NCBI GenBank assembly: GCA_030035585.1
Contig: CM057481.1
Location: forward strand, 5,729,128 to 5,793,127
DNA: 64,000 nucleotides
Reading direction: 5' to 3'
Source: Dugong dugon
Taxonomy: Eukaryota; Chordata; Mammalia; Sirenia; Dugongidae
A program made the position numbers and the translations under genes. The notes beneath the pieces are model-generated. The model worked only from the letters and a program-made list of their open reading frames with translations, was not told the DNA's origin and did no database searches. This document shows, piece by piece, positions 54,252 to 64,000 of the stretch. Position 1 is the first letter of the stretch. Each line of letters begins with the position of its first letter.

Positions 54252-57200
54252 TTGTTGTTGTTGTCAGGTGCTGTCAAGTCAGTTCTGACTCATAGTGACC
54301 TTATGTACAACAGAACAAAACACTGCCCGGTCCTGTGCCATCCTCACAATCATTGCCATGTTTAAGCTTGTTGTTGCAGCCAAAGTGTCAATCCATCTCA
54401 TTGAGGGTCTTCCTCTTTTTCACTGACCCTCTTCTTTGCCAAGCACGATGTCCTTCTCCAGGGACTCTCCCTCCTGATAACATGTCCAGAGTGAGATGAA
54501 GTCTTAACCATCTTCGCTTCTAAGGAGCGTTCTGGCTATATTTCTTCCAAGACAGATTTATTCATTCTTCTGGCAGTCCATGTTATATTCAATATTCTTC
54601 ACCAACACAATAACTCAAATGGCATTAATTATTCTTCTGTCTTCCTTAGTCATTGTCCAGCTTTCGCATGCATATGAGGGGATTGAAAATACTATAGCTT
54701 AGGTCAGGCTCACCTTAGTCCTCAAAGTGACATCATTGCTTTTTAACACCTTAAAGACATCTTTTCCAGCGTATTTGCCCAATGCTCTGTGTTGTTTGCT
54801 TTCTTGACTGCTGCTTCCATGGGTGTTGACTATGGATTGAAGTAAAATGAAATCCTTGACAAGTTCAGTCTTTTCTCCATTTATCATGATGTCGTTCATT
54901 GGTCCACTTGTGAGGATTTTCGTTTCCTTTATGTTGAGGTATAATCCATACTTAAGGCTGTAGTCTTTAATCTTCATTAGTGAGTGCTTCAAGTCCTCTT
55001 CACTTTCAGCAAGCAAGGTTGTGTCATCTGCATAAGGCAGGTTGTTAATGAGTCTAGTCTTCCTCCAATTCTGTTGCTGCCTTCTTCTTCATATAGTCCA
55101 GCTTCTCGGTTTATTTGCTCAGCACACAGATTGAATAAGTATAGTGAAAGGATACAACCCTGATGCACACCATTCCTGATTTTAAACCGTGCAGAATCCC
55201 CTTGTTCTGTTCGAATGACTGCCTCTTGGTCTGTGTACAGGTTCGTTATGAGCACAATTAAGTATTCTTCGCAATGTTGTCCATAATTTGTTATGATCCA
55301 ACATGGTCGAATTCTTTTACACAGACAATGAAGCACAGGCAAACATCTTTTGGGTATCTCTGCTTTCAGCCAAGATCCGTCTGACAGCTGGAGCGATAAC
55401 CCTCATTTTACATCCTCTTCTGAATCCAGCTTGAGTTTGTGGAAGTTCCCTGTTGATGCATTGCTGTAACCATTTTTGAATTATCTTCTGCAAAATTTTA
55501 CTTGTGTGTGATAGTAATGATATTATTCGGTAATTTTCGTATTCTGTTGGATTACTTTTCTTTGGAATAAGCATAAATATGAATCTCTCCCAGTTGGTTG
55601 GCCACGTAGCTGTCTTCCAAATTTTTTGGCATGGAAAAGTGAGCACTTTCAGTGCTGCATCCATTTGTTGAAACACCTCAATTGGTATTCCGTCAGTTCC
55701 TTGGAGACTTGTTTTTTGCCAGTCGTGTCAGTGCAGCTTGGACCTCTTCCTTCAGTACTGTCAGTTCTTGATCATATGCTATTTCCTGAAATGGTTAAAC
55801 GTCAATCAATTCCTTTTGGTACTGTGACTTTGTGTATTCTTTCCATCTTCTTTTAATGCTTCCTGCATCATTCAATTTTTAACCTATAAATCCTTCAATA
55901 TTGCAACTCAGGGCTTGAATTTCTTCTTTAATTCTTTCAGCTTGAGAAATATCGAGGGAATTCTTCCCTTTTTCTTTTCTATCTCCAGATCTTTGCACAT
56001 TTTATTATAATACTTTGGGGTTTGTCTTCTTGAGCCACCCTTTGAGATCTTCTGTTCAGCTCTTTTACTTCCTCGTTTCTTCCTTTCGCTTTAGCTGCTC
56101 TATGTTTAAGAGCAAGTTTAAAAGTGTTTTCTGACATCCGTTTTGGTCTTTTCTTTATTTCCTGTCTTTTTGATGACCTTTTGCTTTTTTCATGTATGTT
56201 GTCCTTGATGTCGTCCCTCAGCTCATCTGGTCTTTGGTCATTAGTGTTCAATGTGTCAAATCTATTCCTGAGATGGTCTCTAAATTCAGGTGGGATGTAC
56301 TCAAGATCATACTTCGGCTCTCGTGGACTTGTTTTAATTTTCTTCAGTTTCAGCTTGAACTTGCATGTGAGCAATTGATGGTCTGTTCTGCAGTCGGCCT
56401 CTGGCCTTGTTCGACTGATGATATTGAGCTTCTCCATTGTCTTTTTCCACAGATATAGTTGATTTGATTCCTGTGTATTCCATCAAGCTTGGTCCACGTT
56501 TATAGTCATTGTTTATGTTGTTGAAAATGGTATTTCCGATGAATAAGTCGTTTGTCTTGCAAAATTCTATAATGCCATCCTTGACATCTATCACTAAGGT
56601 CATATTTTGCAACTGCTGATCCTTCTTCATTTCCAACTTTTGCATTCCAATCACTAGTAATTATCAATGCATCTTGATTGTGTATTTGATCTGTCCCAAA
56701 CTGTAGAAGTTAGTAAAAATCTTCAATTTCCTCATCTTTGGCCTTAGTGTTTGGTGTGTAAATTTGAATAATAGTTGTATTAATCGGTCTTCCTTGTAGT
56801 CATATGGATATTGTCCTGTCATTGACAGTGTTGTATTTCAGGATGGATCTTGAAATGTTCTTTTTGACGATGAATGCAACTCCATTCCACTTGAATGTGT
56901 CATTCCCAGCATAGTAGACCATGTGATTGTCTGATTCAGAATGGCTAATACCAGTCCATTTCAGCTAAGTAATGCCTTGGATATCAATCTTTATGTTTTC
57001 CACTTCATTTTGATGACTTCCAGTTTTCCTAGATTCATACTTCGTACATTCCATGTTCATATTGTTAATGGATGTATGCAGCTGTTTATTCTCATTTTGA
57101 GTCATGCTACATCAGCAAATGAAGGCCCTGAAATAAGGTCTACTCTACTTTGAGGAGGCAGCTCCTCCCCAGTTGTATTTTGAGTGCCTTCCAACTGGAG

Positions 57201-57438
57201 GTGCTCATCTTCTGGCACTGTATCAGACAATGTTCTGTTGCTATCCATAAGCTTTTCACTGGCCAGTCTTTTTCAGAAGTAGACTGCCAAATCCTTCTTC
57301 CTAATCTGTCTTAATCTGTCAGTTTTGCTGAAACCTGTTCACCATGGGTGATCCTGCTGGTACCACCACTTGTCTGTCAGTTTGTTGTACTGTGATGGCT
57401 TACATGCTGTGATGCTGGAAGCTATGCCACCAGTGTTT
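54252..57438 (-). mobile_element. Full-length RTE (BovB-like) LINE, 3.19 kb
   Basis: The element is bounded by a perfect 13-bp duplication, caaaacctaaatg, at 54239-54251 and 57439-57451. On the minus strand it runs from a 5' UTR (57438 to about 57150) through an apurinic-type endonuclease region (MIGMQKLEMKKDQ for the family's DWNAKVG block near 56640; TDHQLLTCKF for SDHQLL near 56375). The reverse transcriptase follows: ERFIFMLIPKKSNPTEYENY near 55580, QTQAGFRRG near 55435, HQGCILSLYLFNLCAE near 55160, and LAESEEDLK near 55010 after a frameshift at the YADD region. It ends in a 3' UTR with an (aac)n tail. RTE enzymes nick DNA and copy their own RNA, and related enzymes mobilise BovB-tailed SINEs. 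Several stops and frameshifts make this copy inactive. Confidence 0.95.
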
Positions 57439-57639
57439 CAAAACCTAAATGCCACTGAGCAAATCCGACATTTGATAGCATCTAGATTTCCTGCAAGAGT
57501 AAAGGACTTTCACTTCCTGTCACCCGAGCACTATCATTATGTGTTTAGACCTTGATCGTCCACTGTTTCAGGAGATCAAGTGGAAGCCAGTCAAGCAAAG
57601 CAGCTCTGTTGATGTAGTGGTTTCTTCCCTCTGTGTTAT

Positions 57640-58274
57640 GGTGGCAGTTCTCTGTGGGGTGAGGTTTAATCAAAAGCAGTTTGTAAGCCTGCTCTGGGCC
57701 AGATACTATTCTAGGCACAAGAAAGAGCAGAACAGACCTTGCCCTTATTCTGATGGACCTTGCATTCTCTTGGGGAGATAGGAAATGGCGGAAAGAAGGA
57801 AGGACAGGAGGAAGGAGTATCAGGCAGTGATAAGTGTCATGATGGATAATCCAGCAGGATAAGGTGAAATAAAGTGAAGGAGTGGAGATGAGGGCTTGTG
57901 TATGTGCCATTTTAGGTTGGGCGATGTAGGAGTACCTCTTAGAACAGGGGGCATTTGGTCAGAGACCCGACTGGAGTGAGGGAGCAGCCATATTGCTCCC
58001 CATAAGAAAGGTATCCCAGGCACAGGGAACAGCACATTCAGAGGTCTTGATGTGGAAGCACGTCAGGAGTGTTGGAGGAAAGCAAGAAGGCCTGTGTGGC
58101 TGGAGGACAGAGTACAAACGAGGGAGAAGAGGTCAGCTAGATGGTTGAGGACAAGAGTGTGCAGGACCTTGTAGGATGTTACTGTGAATGACATGGGAAG
58201 ACCCTGGGGGGTTTTGACCAGAGGAGGGACATGGTCTAATTTAGATTTTAGAAAGTTTTTGAATGAGAATAGAG
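57640..58274 (+). repeat. Ancient interspersed repeat, first part
   Basis: A long, ordered match to an old mammalian repeat: 'gccagatactattctaggcac', 'cttgcattctcttggggagatagg', 'tgataagtgtcatgatgg', 'gggaacagcacattcagagg' and 'tttgaccagaggagggacatgg'. It is split at 58275 by an MLT1 LTR and resumes at 58729. I recognise the sequence but cannot assign a firm family name. Confidence 0.6.
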
Positions 58275-58728
58275 TATATTGGTTTCCTAGGGCTGCCTTA
58301 ACTACCACAAACTGGGGGGGCGGGTCTTAAAATGACAGAAATTTATTCCCTCACAGTCCTGGCGTCTAGAAATCCAAATTCAGGGTGTCCACAGGGCCTT
58401 GCTGTCTCCACAGGCTCTAGGGCAAGATTCTTCCTTGTCCCTATAGCTCCTGGTAGCACCAGGCGTTCCTAGGCTTTTGGCAGCTAACTCCAATCTCTGC
58501 CTCTGTCTTCACGTGGCCTTCTTCCCCCTCTGTGTCTCTGTGGCTTTGTCTCTTCTCTTTTCATGGGGACATCAGTCCTGTTAGATTCGGGCCCACTCTC
58601 TTCAGTATGACCTCACATTAACAGGTTACATATGCAAAGATGTTATTTCTAAAGAAGGCCACATTCACAGGTACCGGGATTTAGAACTTCAACATATATT
58701 TTTGGAGGGCTCAATTCAGCCCATAGCA
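58275..58728 (-). mobile_element. MLT1 solo LTR (MaLR)
   Basis: A well-preserved reversed MLT1: 'tattggtttcctagggctgcc', 'cagaaatttattccctcacag', 'tctgcctctgtcttcacgtggcc', 'cacattcacaggtaccggg' and 'ctcaattcagcccatagca'. It sits inside an older repeat, which is therefore older still. It is a mammal-wide fossil. Confidence 0.92.
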
Positions 58729-58965
58729 TATAGTAAGTGTGTGAGCAAGAGCAGAAGCTACGATTGTTAGGGAATTATTGCATTTATCTAGGCAAGACAT
58801 GGTCGTGGCTATGTTTGGGAGGTAGTGGTGGTGGTAATGAGAAATGGTTGAATTCTGCTAAACTTCTGATGCTTGGGCTGAAAGGATTTGCTGATAGACT
58901 CAAAAGGTGTTTGGCCTGAACAAGTGGAAGAATGGAGTTGCCATTTGTGGGCACTATAATTTGTG
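58729..58965 (+). repeat. Ancient interspersed repeat, second part
   Basis: It continues the repeat broken by the LTR: 'ttattgcatttatctaggcaag', 'ggtagtggtggtggtaatgag', 'gaaaggatttgctgatagactc' and 'gaagaatggagttgccattt'. Confidence 0.6.
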
Positions 58966-59554
58966 GGCTCAGCGATGTGTCTGTGTAAAAGACATGAGGG
59001 ACACTAATGGAGGTGGTTCCTTTGAATCAGAGGGAGTGTGGAAGATCCTGTGACACGTGTTGCGATGTGACTGTGGGTGGAATTGCAAATATGTCCCTAC
59101 CCTTCCCTGTGTTCACCCTCCTCCCCCCCGCCCCCTCATGTACTTATGGCATTTCTCCTTAGCCATCTTCCTCCCCTGATAACAATGTACTTTTAGGACT
59201 TAGTGTGATTTTAAGTCAGTATGATACCTTTCCTAAATGTGTTTACATTTAAACCTTACTTCAAACCCTGTGATGACCTATAGATATTATCTCTTATGCT
59301 AACTTTAATCACTGGCAGTTTTTGTCTAGAGAGTTGTGCTGAGAATGTTTGGGAAGCTAGTTCTGAGCTCAACAAGAATGGGGAAAACTTGATAATACCT
59401 GCCACAACAAGGACTAGGAGTGCTATACCATCTGTGTCTAATATTTGATAGCCTAGCTTTGGGTGCCACGCACACAAAAATACCTTTTTGTCCCATCCCT
59501 TACTTCTTTCGTGGATTTTAGGTATGAGCAAGTAGGCAGGGGGAATATAGTTTT
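58966..59554. other. Unique sequence
   Basis: Contains a short C-rich tract near 59125. No gene or repeat family was recognised. Confidence 0.5.
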
Positions 59555-60245
59555 TTTTTTTTTTTTAACTTTCTGAAGTTCTCTTATTTCTTTTGTTCTC
59601 TTTTTAATTTTTATTATGGTTTTGGTGAAATTTTACACAGCAAATTAGGTTCTTATTTAATAATTTCTATAATATTGTTTAGTGACTTTAGTTACATTTT
59701 CCACATTGTGTGAATATTCTCATTTTTTTCTGCTCTGGGTGTTCAGTTTCCCTGCCCAGTCCCCCCTCCCCACAACCTTCTCATCTTTGCTTTAGGGTAA
59801 ATGTTGACTGTTTAGTCCTGTATAATTTTTTTTTTTTTAATTAAAGGAGTACAGTACTCATCGGCGATATTGTTTATTTTATGAGCCAATCTGTTATTTA
59901 GATGAAAGGTGACCTCCAGGAATGGGTTCATTTCAAAGTTTAAAGGGTATCTTAGGGTGATAGTCTTGGGGGTTCCTCTAGTCTCTAGCAGTGCAGTAAG
60001 TCTGGCCATTTTTTAAGAATTTGCGTTTTGTTCTGCAATTTTCTCCTGTTCTATCTGGGACCATCTATTTTGTCCCTGGTCAGAAAGGTAGGTAATGATA
60101 GCTGGGGACCATCTAGTTCTGGTCTCAGGATAGATGAGGCCATGGTTCATGTGAGCTATTAGTCCTGTAGACTAGTTTCTTCTTAGAGTTTTTGGTCTCC
60201 TTCTTTCTCTTTTGCTCCAAATGAGTAAAGACCAATAGATGTGGG
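59555..60245 (-). mobile_element. L1 3' UTR, older related subfamily
   Basis: Begins with reversed poly(A). It shares the plan of the other L1 3' UTRs here: 'gtgaaattttacacagcaaa', 'gcagtaagtctggccatttttt', 'ggaccatctattttgtccctggtcag' and 'gctggggaccatctagttctgg'. It differs enough to be a distinct, older subfamily. It is 5'-truncated before ORF2. Confidence 0.75.
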
Positions 60246-60439
60246 TTTCCTTTATTTCTGAAATCACACCAAGGAGATCATTGGCTCAAAGATCAGGCTG
60301 TAACATCTAAAGGTCTTGATGAGTTACATGATTCAAAACCCAAGTGCTCCAGGATATAGATCCTTTATCTTAATTGTCAAGGCCTTTGACAGGTCAATAT
60401 CCATTTGGAGAGAGAGAGATACATCCTGGCTTTGTTTTT

Positions 60440-60622
60440 TCTCTAGCATTCACACTGCCTAACAGAACATTTGTTTATTATATATACTGCTTCTCTCTTT
60501 TACTAGAATGTGAGGCTGTATAGCAAGAACTTTGGTCTGCTTTGTTTGGTGCTGTTTCCTCAGTGTCCAGAACAGGACTTGTCACATAGTGGGCTCTAGT
60601 ATGCATTGAACGCATGTAAAGA
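60440..60622 (+). mobile_element. L2 LINE 3' end
   Basis: 'cttttactagaatgtgaggctgtatagcaag', 'gtgtccagaacaggacttgtcacatagtgggc' and 'tctagtatgcattgaacgc' fit the L2 terminus. Confidence 0.7.
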
Positions 60623-60761
60623 GATTCCTGAAGAGGCCTTAAGTTGTAGCCAGAATCATGTGAATGATTAGAAGACAATAGCACTTTTTTGAAAGCAGAA
60701 GGCTCCTGTCATAATAAAAATCACTGTAGCTGAGTGGTTTAATGAACATTGTTTATAATTG

Positions 60762-60962
60762 TTGTTGTTGTTGTTATGTGCCGTAAAGTCAATTTTGACT
60801 CATGACCACCCCATGTAGAACTGCCCCATAGGGTTTTCTTGGCTGCAGTCTTTACGACAGCAGATGGCCAGGTCTTTCTCCCGTGGAGCCACTGGGTAGG
60901 TTTGAACCACCAGCCTTTCAGTTAGCAGCCAAGTGCTTAACCATTGTACAACCAGGGCTCCT
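60762..60962 (-). mobile_element. AfroSINE, (gtt)n-tailed subfamily
   Basis: Reversed copy: '(gtt)n atgtgccgtaaagtcaattttgac', 'gaactgccccatagggttttcttgg', 'gatggccaggtctttctcccg' and '...acaaccagggctcc'. Confidence 0.93.
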
Positions 60963-60974
60963 TTATTAGTAATT

Positions 60975-61200
60975 AGAATAATAATGATAATAGTTCTTGT
61001 TGAGCACTTCTGTGTGCTTGACCCTAGGCTAAATACCTGATGTTCATTAGCTCCCTTTTGAAATAGATCTTCATTTGTTTGGTGAAGAAATTCAGGCTTA
61101 GGGTGATTTGTCCAAGGATACAATGCTAATGAAGATAGGGTTCCAAAGCTAAAAACTAAAACTTCCTGATACAAAAAAATCTGACCTTCTATCTGCTAAG
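60975..61200 (-). mobile_element. MIR SINE
   Basis: Reversed MIR: 'aataatgataatagttcttgttgagcacttctgtgtgc', 'gaagaaattcaggcttagggtg' and 'gatttgtccaaggatacaatgc'. Confidence 0.75.
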
Positions 61201-61620
61201 TTGGTTCATTCTCTCATAGAGCCATTCAAGACCACTGGAAAAAGCAGAAAGACCAAATTCCTAGGCAAATGGGAAGTTTGGCTACCTTTGCTACTGTTAA
61301 AAACCAAAAGTTGTTGGAGTCTGAAAGGCCCTCTGCCTGGTTCATTGTTTTATTTATACTGCTTATCTCCAGTAAGAGAGAACCTGACCTTTTCTACATA
61401 GATAACCTTTTCCCAAATATGTTGACAAGCTGGTTGTGAAAGATCCCAAGTGAGTGTCAGGGTAAAGAGAAAAAGAGAGTCTCAGAACCTTCACACCTCT
61501 AAACACATGCTTTTGAGGAAAACTGGATGGTGGTGAAGTGGGAGGAGCTGGGTTAAGGAAGAGCTCACCACAAACTTTGTTGCTTTGGACAATGTCTGCA
61601 GACCACCTTTCTTCTTCTTC
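61201..61620. other. Unique sequence
   Basis: Nothing was recognised. It ends in a (CTT)n tract against the L1 tail. Confidence 0.5.
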
Positions 61621-61621
61621 T

Positions 61622-64000
61622 TCTTATTTTTTTTAAATTTTATTGTACTTCAGGTGAAGACTTACAGAACAAATAGTTTCTCAAGAAACAGTAGTACACA
61701 TGTTGTTTTATGACATTGGTTAACAACCCCACAACATATTAACCCTCTAAATTCTCAACCTTTTTTTTTTTTTTGGTGAAAATACACATAGCCAAAGATA
61801 CACCGTTTCAAAAACTTCTACATACACAGTTCAGTGACAATGACTACACTCTTCCAATTGTGCTGTTATTCTCACTTAAGATGAAGGCTTACAGAACAAA
61901 ATAGTTTCTCATTTAACAGTTACTACACATGTTGCCCTATGACAATGGTTAACAATCTCACAACACATCAGCAATATCCTTACTCAACCTTGTGTTCCCT
62001 ATCACCAGCTTCCTTGTCCCCTTCTGCCTTCTGGCCCTTGTCACTGGACTCCTGTACCTCATTAGTCTCATGTGGTTTTACGGGGCTGTCCACTCCCAGG
62101 CTGAACAGTAAACCTCGGATGTAACTTCACCACTGAGCTAAAAGGGTGTCTGGGGGCCATACTCTCGAGGTTTCTCCAGTCTCCTTTAGGCCAGTAAATC
62201 AGGTCTTTTTTTTATGAGTTAGAATTATAGTCTACATCCTTCTCCTGCTCTGTCCAGAACCCTCTGTTGTGATCCTGGTCAGAGCAGTCAGTGGTGGTAG
62301 CCAGGAACCATCTAGCTGTACTGGACTCAGTCTGGTGGAGGCCTTGGTAGCTGTGGACAATTAGTCCTTTGGACTAATCTTTTCCTTGTATCCTGTTCTC
62401 TTCATTCTCCCTTGCTCCCTAAGGATGAGACCAGTGGAGTATCTTAGATGGCCGCTCACAGGCTTTTAAGACCCCAGACGCTACTCACCAAGCTACAATG
62501 CAGCGCATTGTCTTTATAAGCTGTGTCATGCCAACTGAACTAGATGTTCCCCGAGACCATGGTCCCCACAGCCCTCCGCCCAGCAATTCAGTCCCTCAGG
62601 GAGTTTGGATGTGTCTATGGGGCTTCCATGACCTTTCCTTGTAGAGGTTGTGCTAGTTTCCCCTGTATTGTGTACTGTCTCACCCTTCACCCAAGATACC
62701 ACTTATCTATTGCCTATTTAGTATTACCCCCCACCCCTCCCATCCCTGGTAACCAACAAAGATTGTCACATTTTGTGTGTGAACTTTTTCATGGGTTTTT
62801 ACAATAGAGGTCTCATACAGTATTTGTCCTTTTGTGATTGACTTATTTCACTCAGCATAATGTCCTCCAGTTTCATCCATATTATGAGATGGTTCACAGA
62901 TTCATTGTTGTTCTTTCTTGTTGCATAGTGCTCCACTGTGTGTATGTACCATAGTTTGTTTATCCATTCATATGTTGATAGGCGTCTAGGTTGTTTCCAT
63001 CATTTTGCTATTGTGAACAATGCTGCCATGAACGTAGGTGTGCAAATGTCTATTCGAGTGACGACTCTTATTTCTCTAGGATATATTCCTAGGAGTGGGA
63101 TTGCCGGATCGAATGGTATGTCTATTTCTAGCTTTCTGAGGAAGCACCATATCATTTTCCAAAATGGTTGTATCATTTTGCATTCCCACCAGCAGTGCAT
63201 AAGAGTTCCTATCTCCCTGCAGCCCCTGCAACATTTGTTGTTTCCAGTGTTTTTGATTCGTGCCAGTAATGCTGAGGTGAGATGGTATCTCATTGTGGTT
63301 TTAATTTCCATTTCTCTAATGGCTAGTGATCGCGAGCATTTCCTCATGTGTCTGTTGACCATTTGAATATCTTCTTGGGTGAAGTGTCTGTTCATTTCCT
63401 TTGCCCATTTTTTAATAGGATTATTTGTCTTTTTGTTGTAGAGGTGTTAGATTATGGAGATTAGACCTTTGTCTGACTTGTACTGACCAAAAAATTTTTC
63501 CCAGTCTGTAGGTTCTCTTTTGACTCTTTTGGTGAAGTCTTTTGAAGAGCATAGGTGTTAGATTTTTAGAAGATCCCAGTTATCTAGCTTATCTCTTGGG
63601 TTTGGGTTTTGTGCGTTGATGGTTATGGTTTGTATCCTGTTAATGCCATGTATTGAGGCCTGTAGTGTTGTTCCTATTTTTTCTTCTATGAACTTTATAG
63701 TTTTAGGCTTTATATTCAGGTCTTTGATCCATTTTGAAGTAGTTTTTTTATACAGTGTGAGGTATGAGTTCTGTTTCATTTTTTTGCAAATAGATATCCA
63801 GTTTTACCAGCACCATTTGTTAAAAAGACTGTCTTTTCTCCATTTGATGGACTTTTGGCCCTTGTCGAAGATCAGGTGACCGTAGGTGGATGGATTTCCA
63901 TCTGGGTTCTCAATTCTGTTCCATTGGTCAATGTATTTGTCGTTGTACAAGTACCAGGATGTTTTGACTACTGTAGCTGTATAGTAGGTTCTGAAGTCAG
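61622..64000 (-). mobile_element. L1 running off the window end
   Basis: Minus-strand L1. The reversed poly(A) and 3' UTR (61622 to about 62800) are closely similar to the copy at 3496-4188. ORF2 C-terminal coding follows to the window edge. Visible blocks are [20 protein letters not shown], the cysteine/histidine segment [18 protein letters not shown] and [15 protein letters not shown] (63395-63000), and SKWIKDLNIKPKTIK (63779-63558). Stops separate these frames, so ORF2 is not intact here. The 5' extent lies outside the window. Confidence 0.93.

Noticed and set aside
55317-56654. Reverse transcriptase-like frames as a domesticated gene
   Set aside because: They sit inside the full-length RTE LINE with its own target duplication, and the frame is broken in several places.
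1-64000. CRISPR arrays, operons, bacterial or phage genes
   Set aside because: The tandem arrays lack repeat-spacer structure, and the whole window has mammalian interspersed-repeat character.

Overview
This window looks like vertebrate, and specifically afrotherian mammal, nuclear DNA, most likely from an elephant or a close relative. I infer this from the repeats. At least two dozen copies of a tRNA-like SINE of the AfroSINE type are present, with a head opening 'ggagccctggtggcgcag' and a body close to 'ccctatggggcagttctac'. There are also RTE-clade (BovB-like) LINEs ending in '(aac)n', L1 elements with a distinctive 3' UTR, and the common mammalian fossils MIR, L2, MER5A, Tigger and MLT1. 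I found no convincing host protein-coding gene, rRNA or functional tRNA. Almost every long open frame is part of a LINE, a SINE read backwards, or a minisatellite. The window is therefore best read as intergenic or intronic sequence.

Layout. 1-5.2 kb: microsatellite, L2, an LTR-like promoter block with a 42-bp minisatellite, SINEs and a young truncated L1. 6.5-8.8 kb: an L1 nested inside an older L1. 11.2-13.5 kb: an old L1 carrying two SINEs. 14.8-16.4 kb: a 95-bp minisatellite of 14 units inside a probable LTR. 16.4-19.4 kb: mostly unique sequence. 19.4-30.7 kb: a mosaic of SINE, MIR, RTE, L2, MER5A, L1 and MaLR LTRs. 30.7-34.3 kb: mostly unique. 34.3-42.2 kb: old L1, L2, MER5A, a 4.1-kb L1 and a Tigger-type transposon with its TA target site. 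42.3-53 kb: a SINE-dense block with MIR, L2 and LTRs. 54.25-57.44 kb: a full-length RTE LINE flanked by a perfect 13-bp target duplication. 57.6-61.2 kb: an ancient repeat split by an MLT1 LTR, an L1 3' UTR, L2, SINE and MIR. 61.6 kb to the end: a minus-strand L1 running out of the window.

How the parts relate. The most interesting relationship is between the full-length RTE at 54.25-57.44 kb and the SINEs. The SINE tail matches the RTE 3' end, as expected for a SINE mobilised by that LINE. The SINE interior also aligns with the RTE 5' UTR near 57.24-57.30 kb. The SINE body therefore looks like an RTE collapsed by internal deletion and given a tRNA-like Pol III head, similar in plan to the ruminant Bov-tA/BovB pair. 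Other notable points are a SINE whose B-box segment is triplicated, two minisatellites inside LTR-like sequence, a duplicated L1 3' UTR module, and a few weak regulatory candidates. All family names come from recalled consensus sequences, not from a database search.
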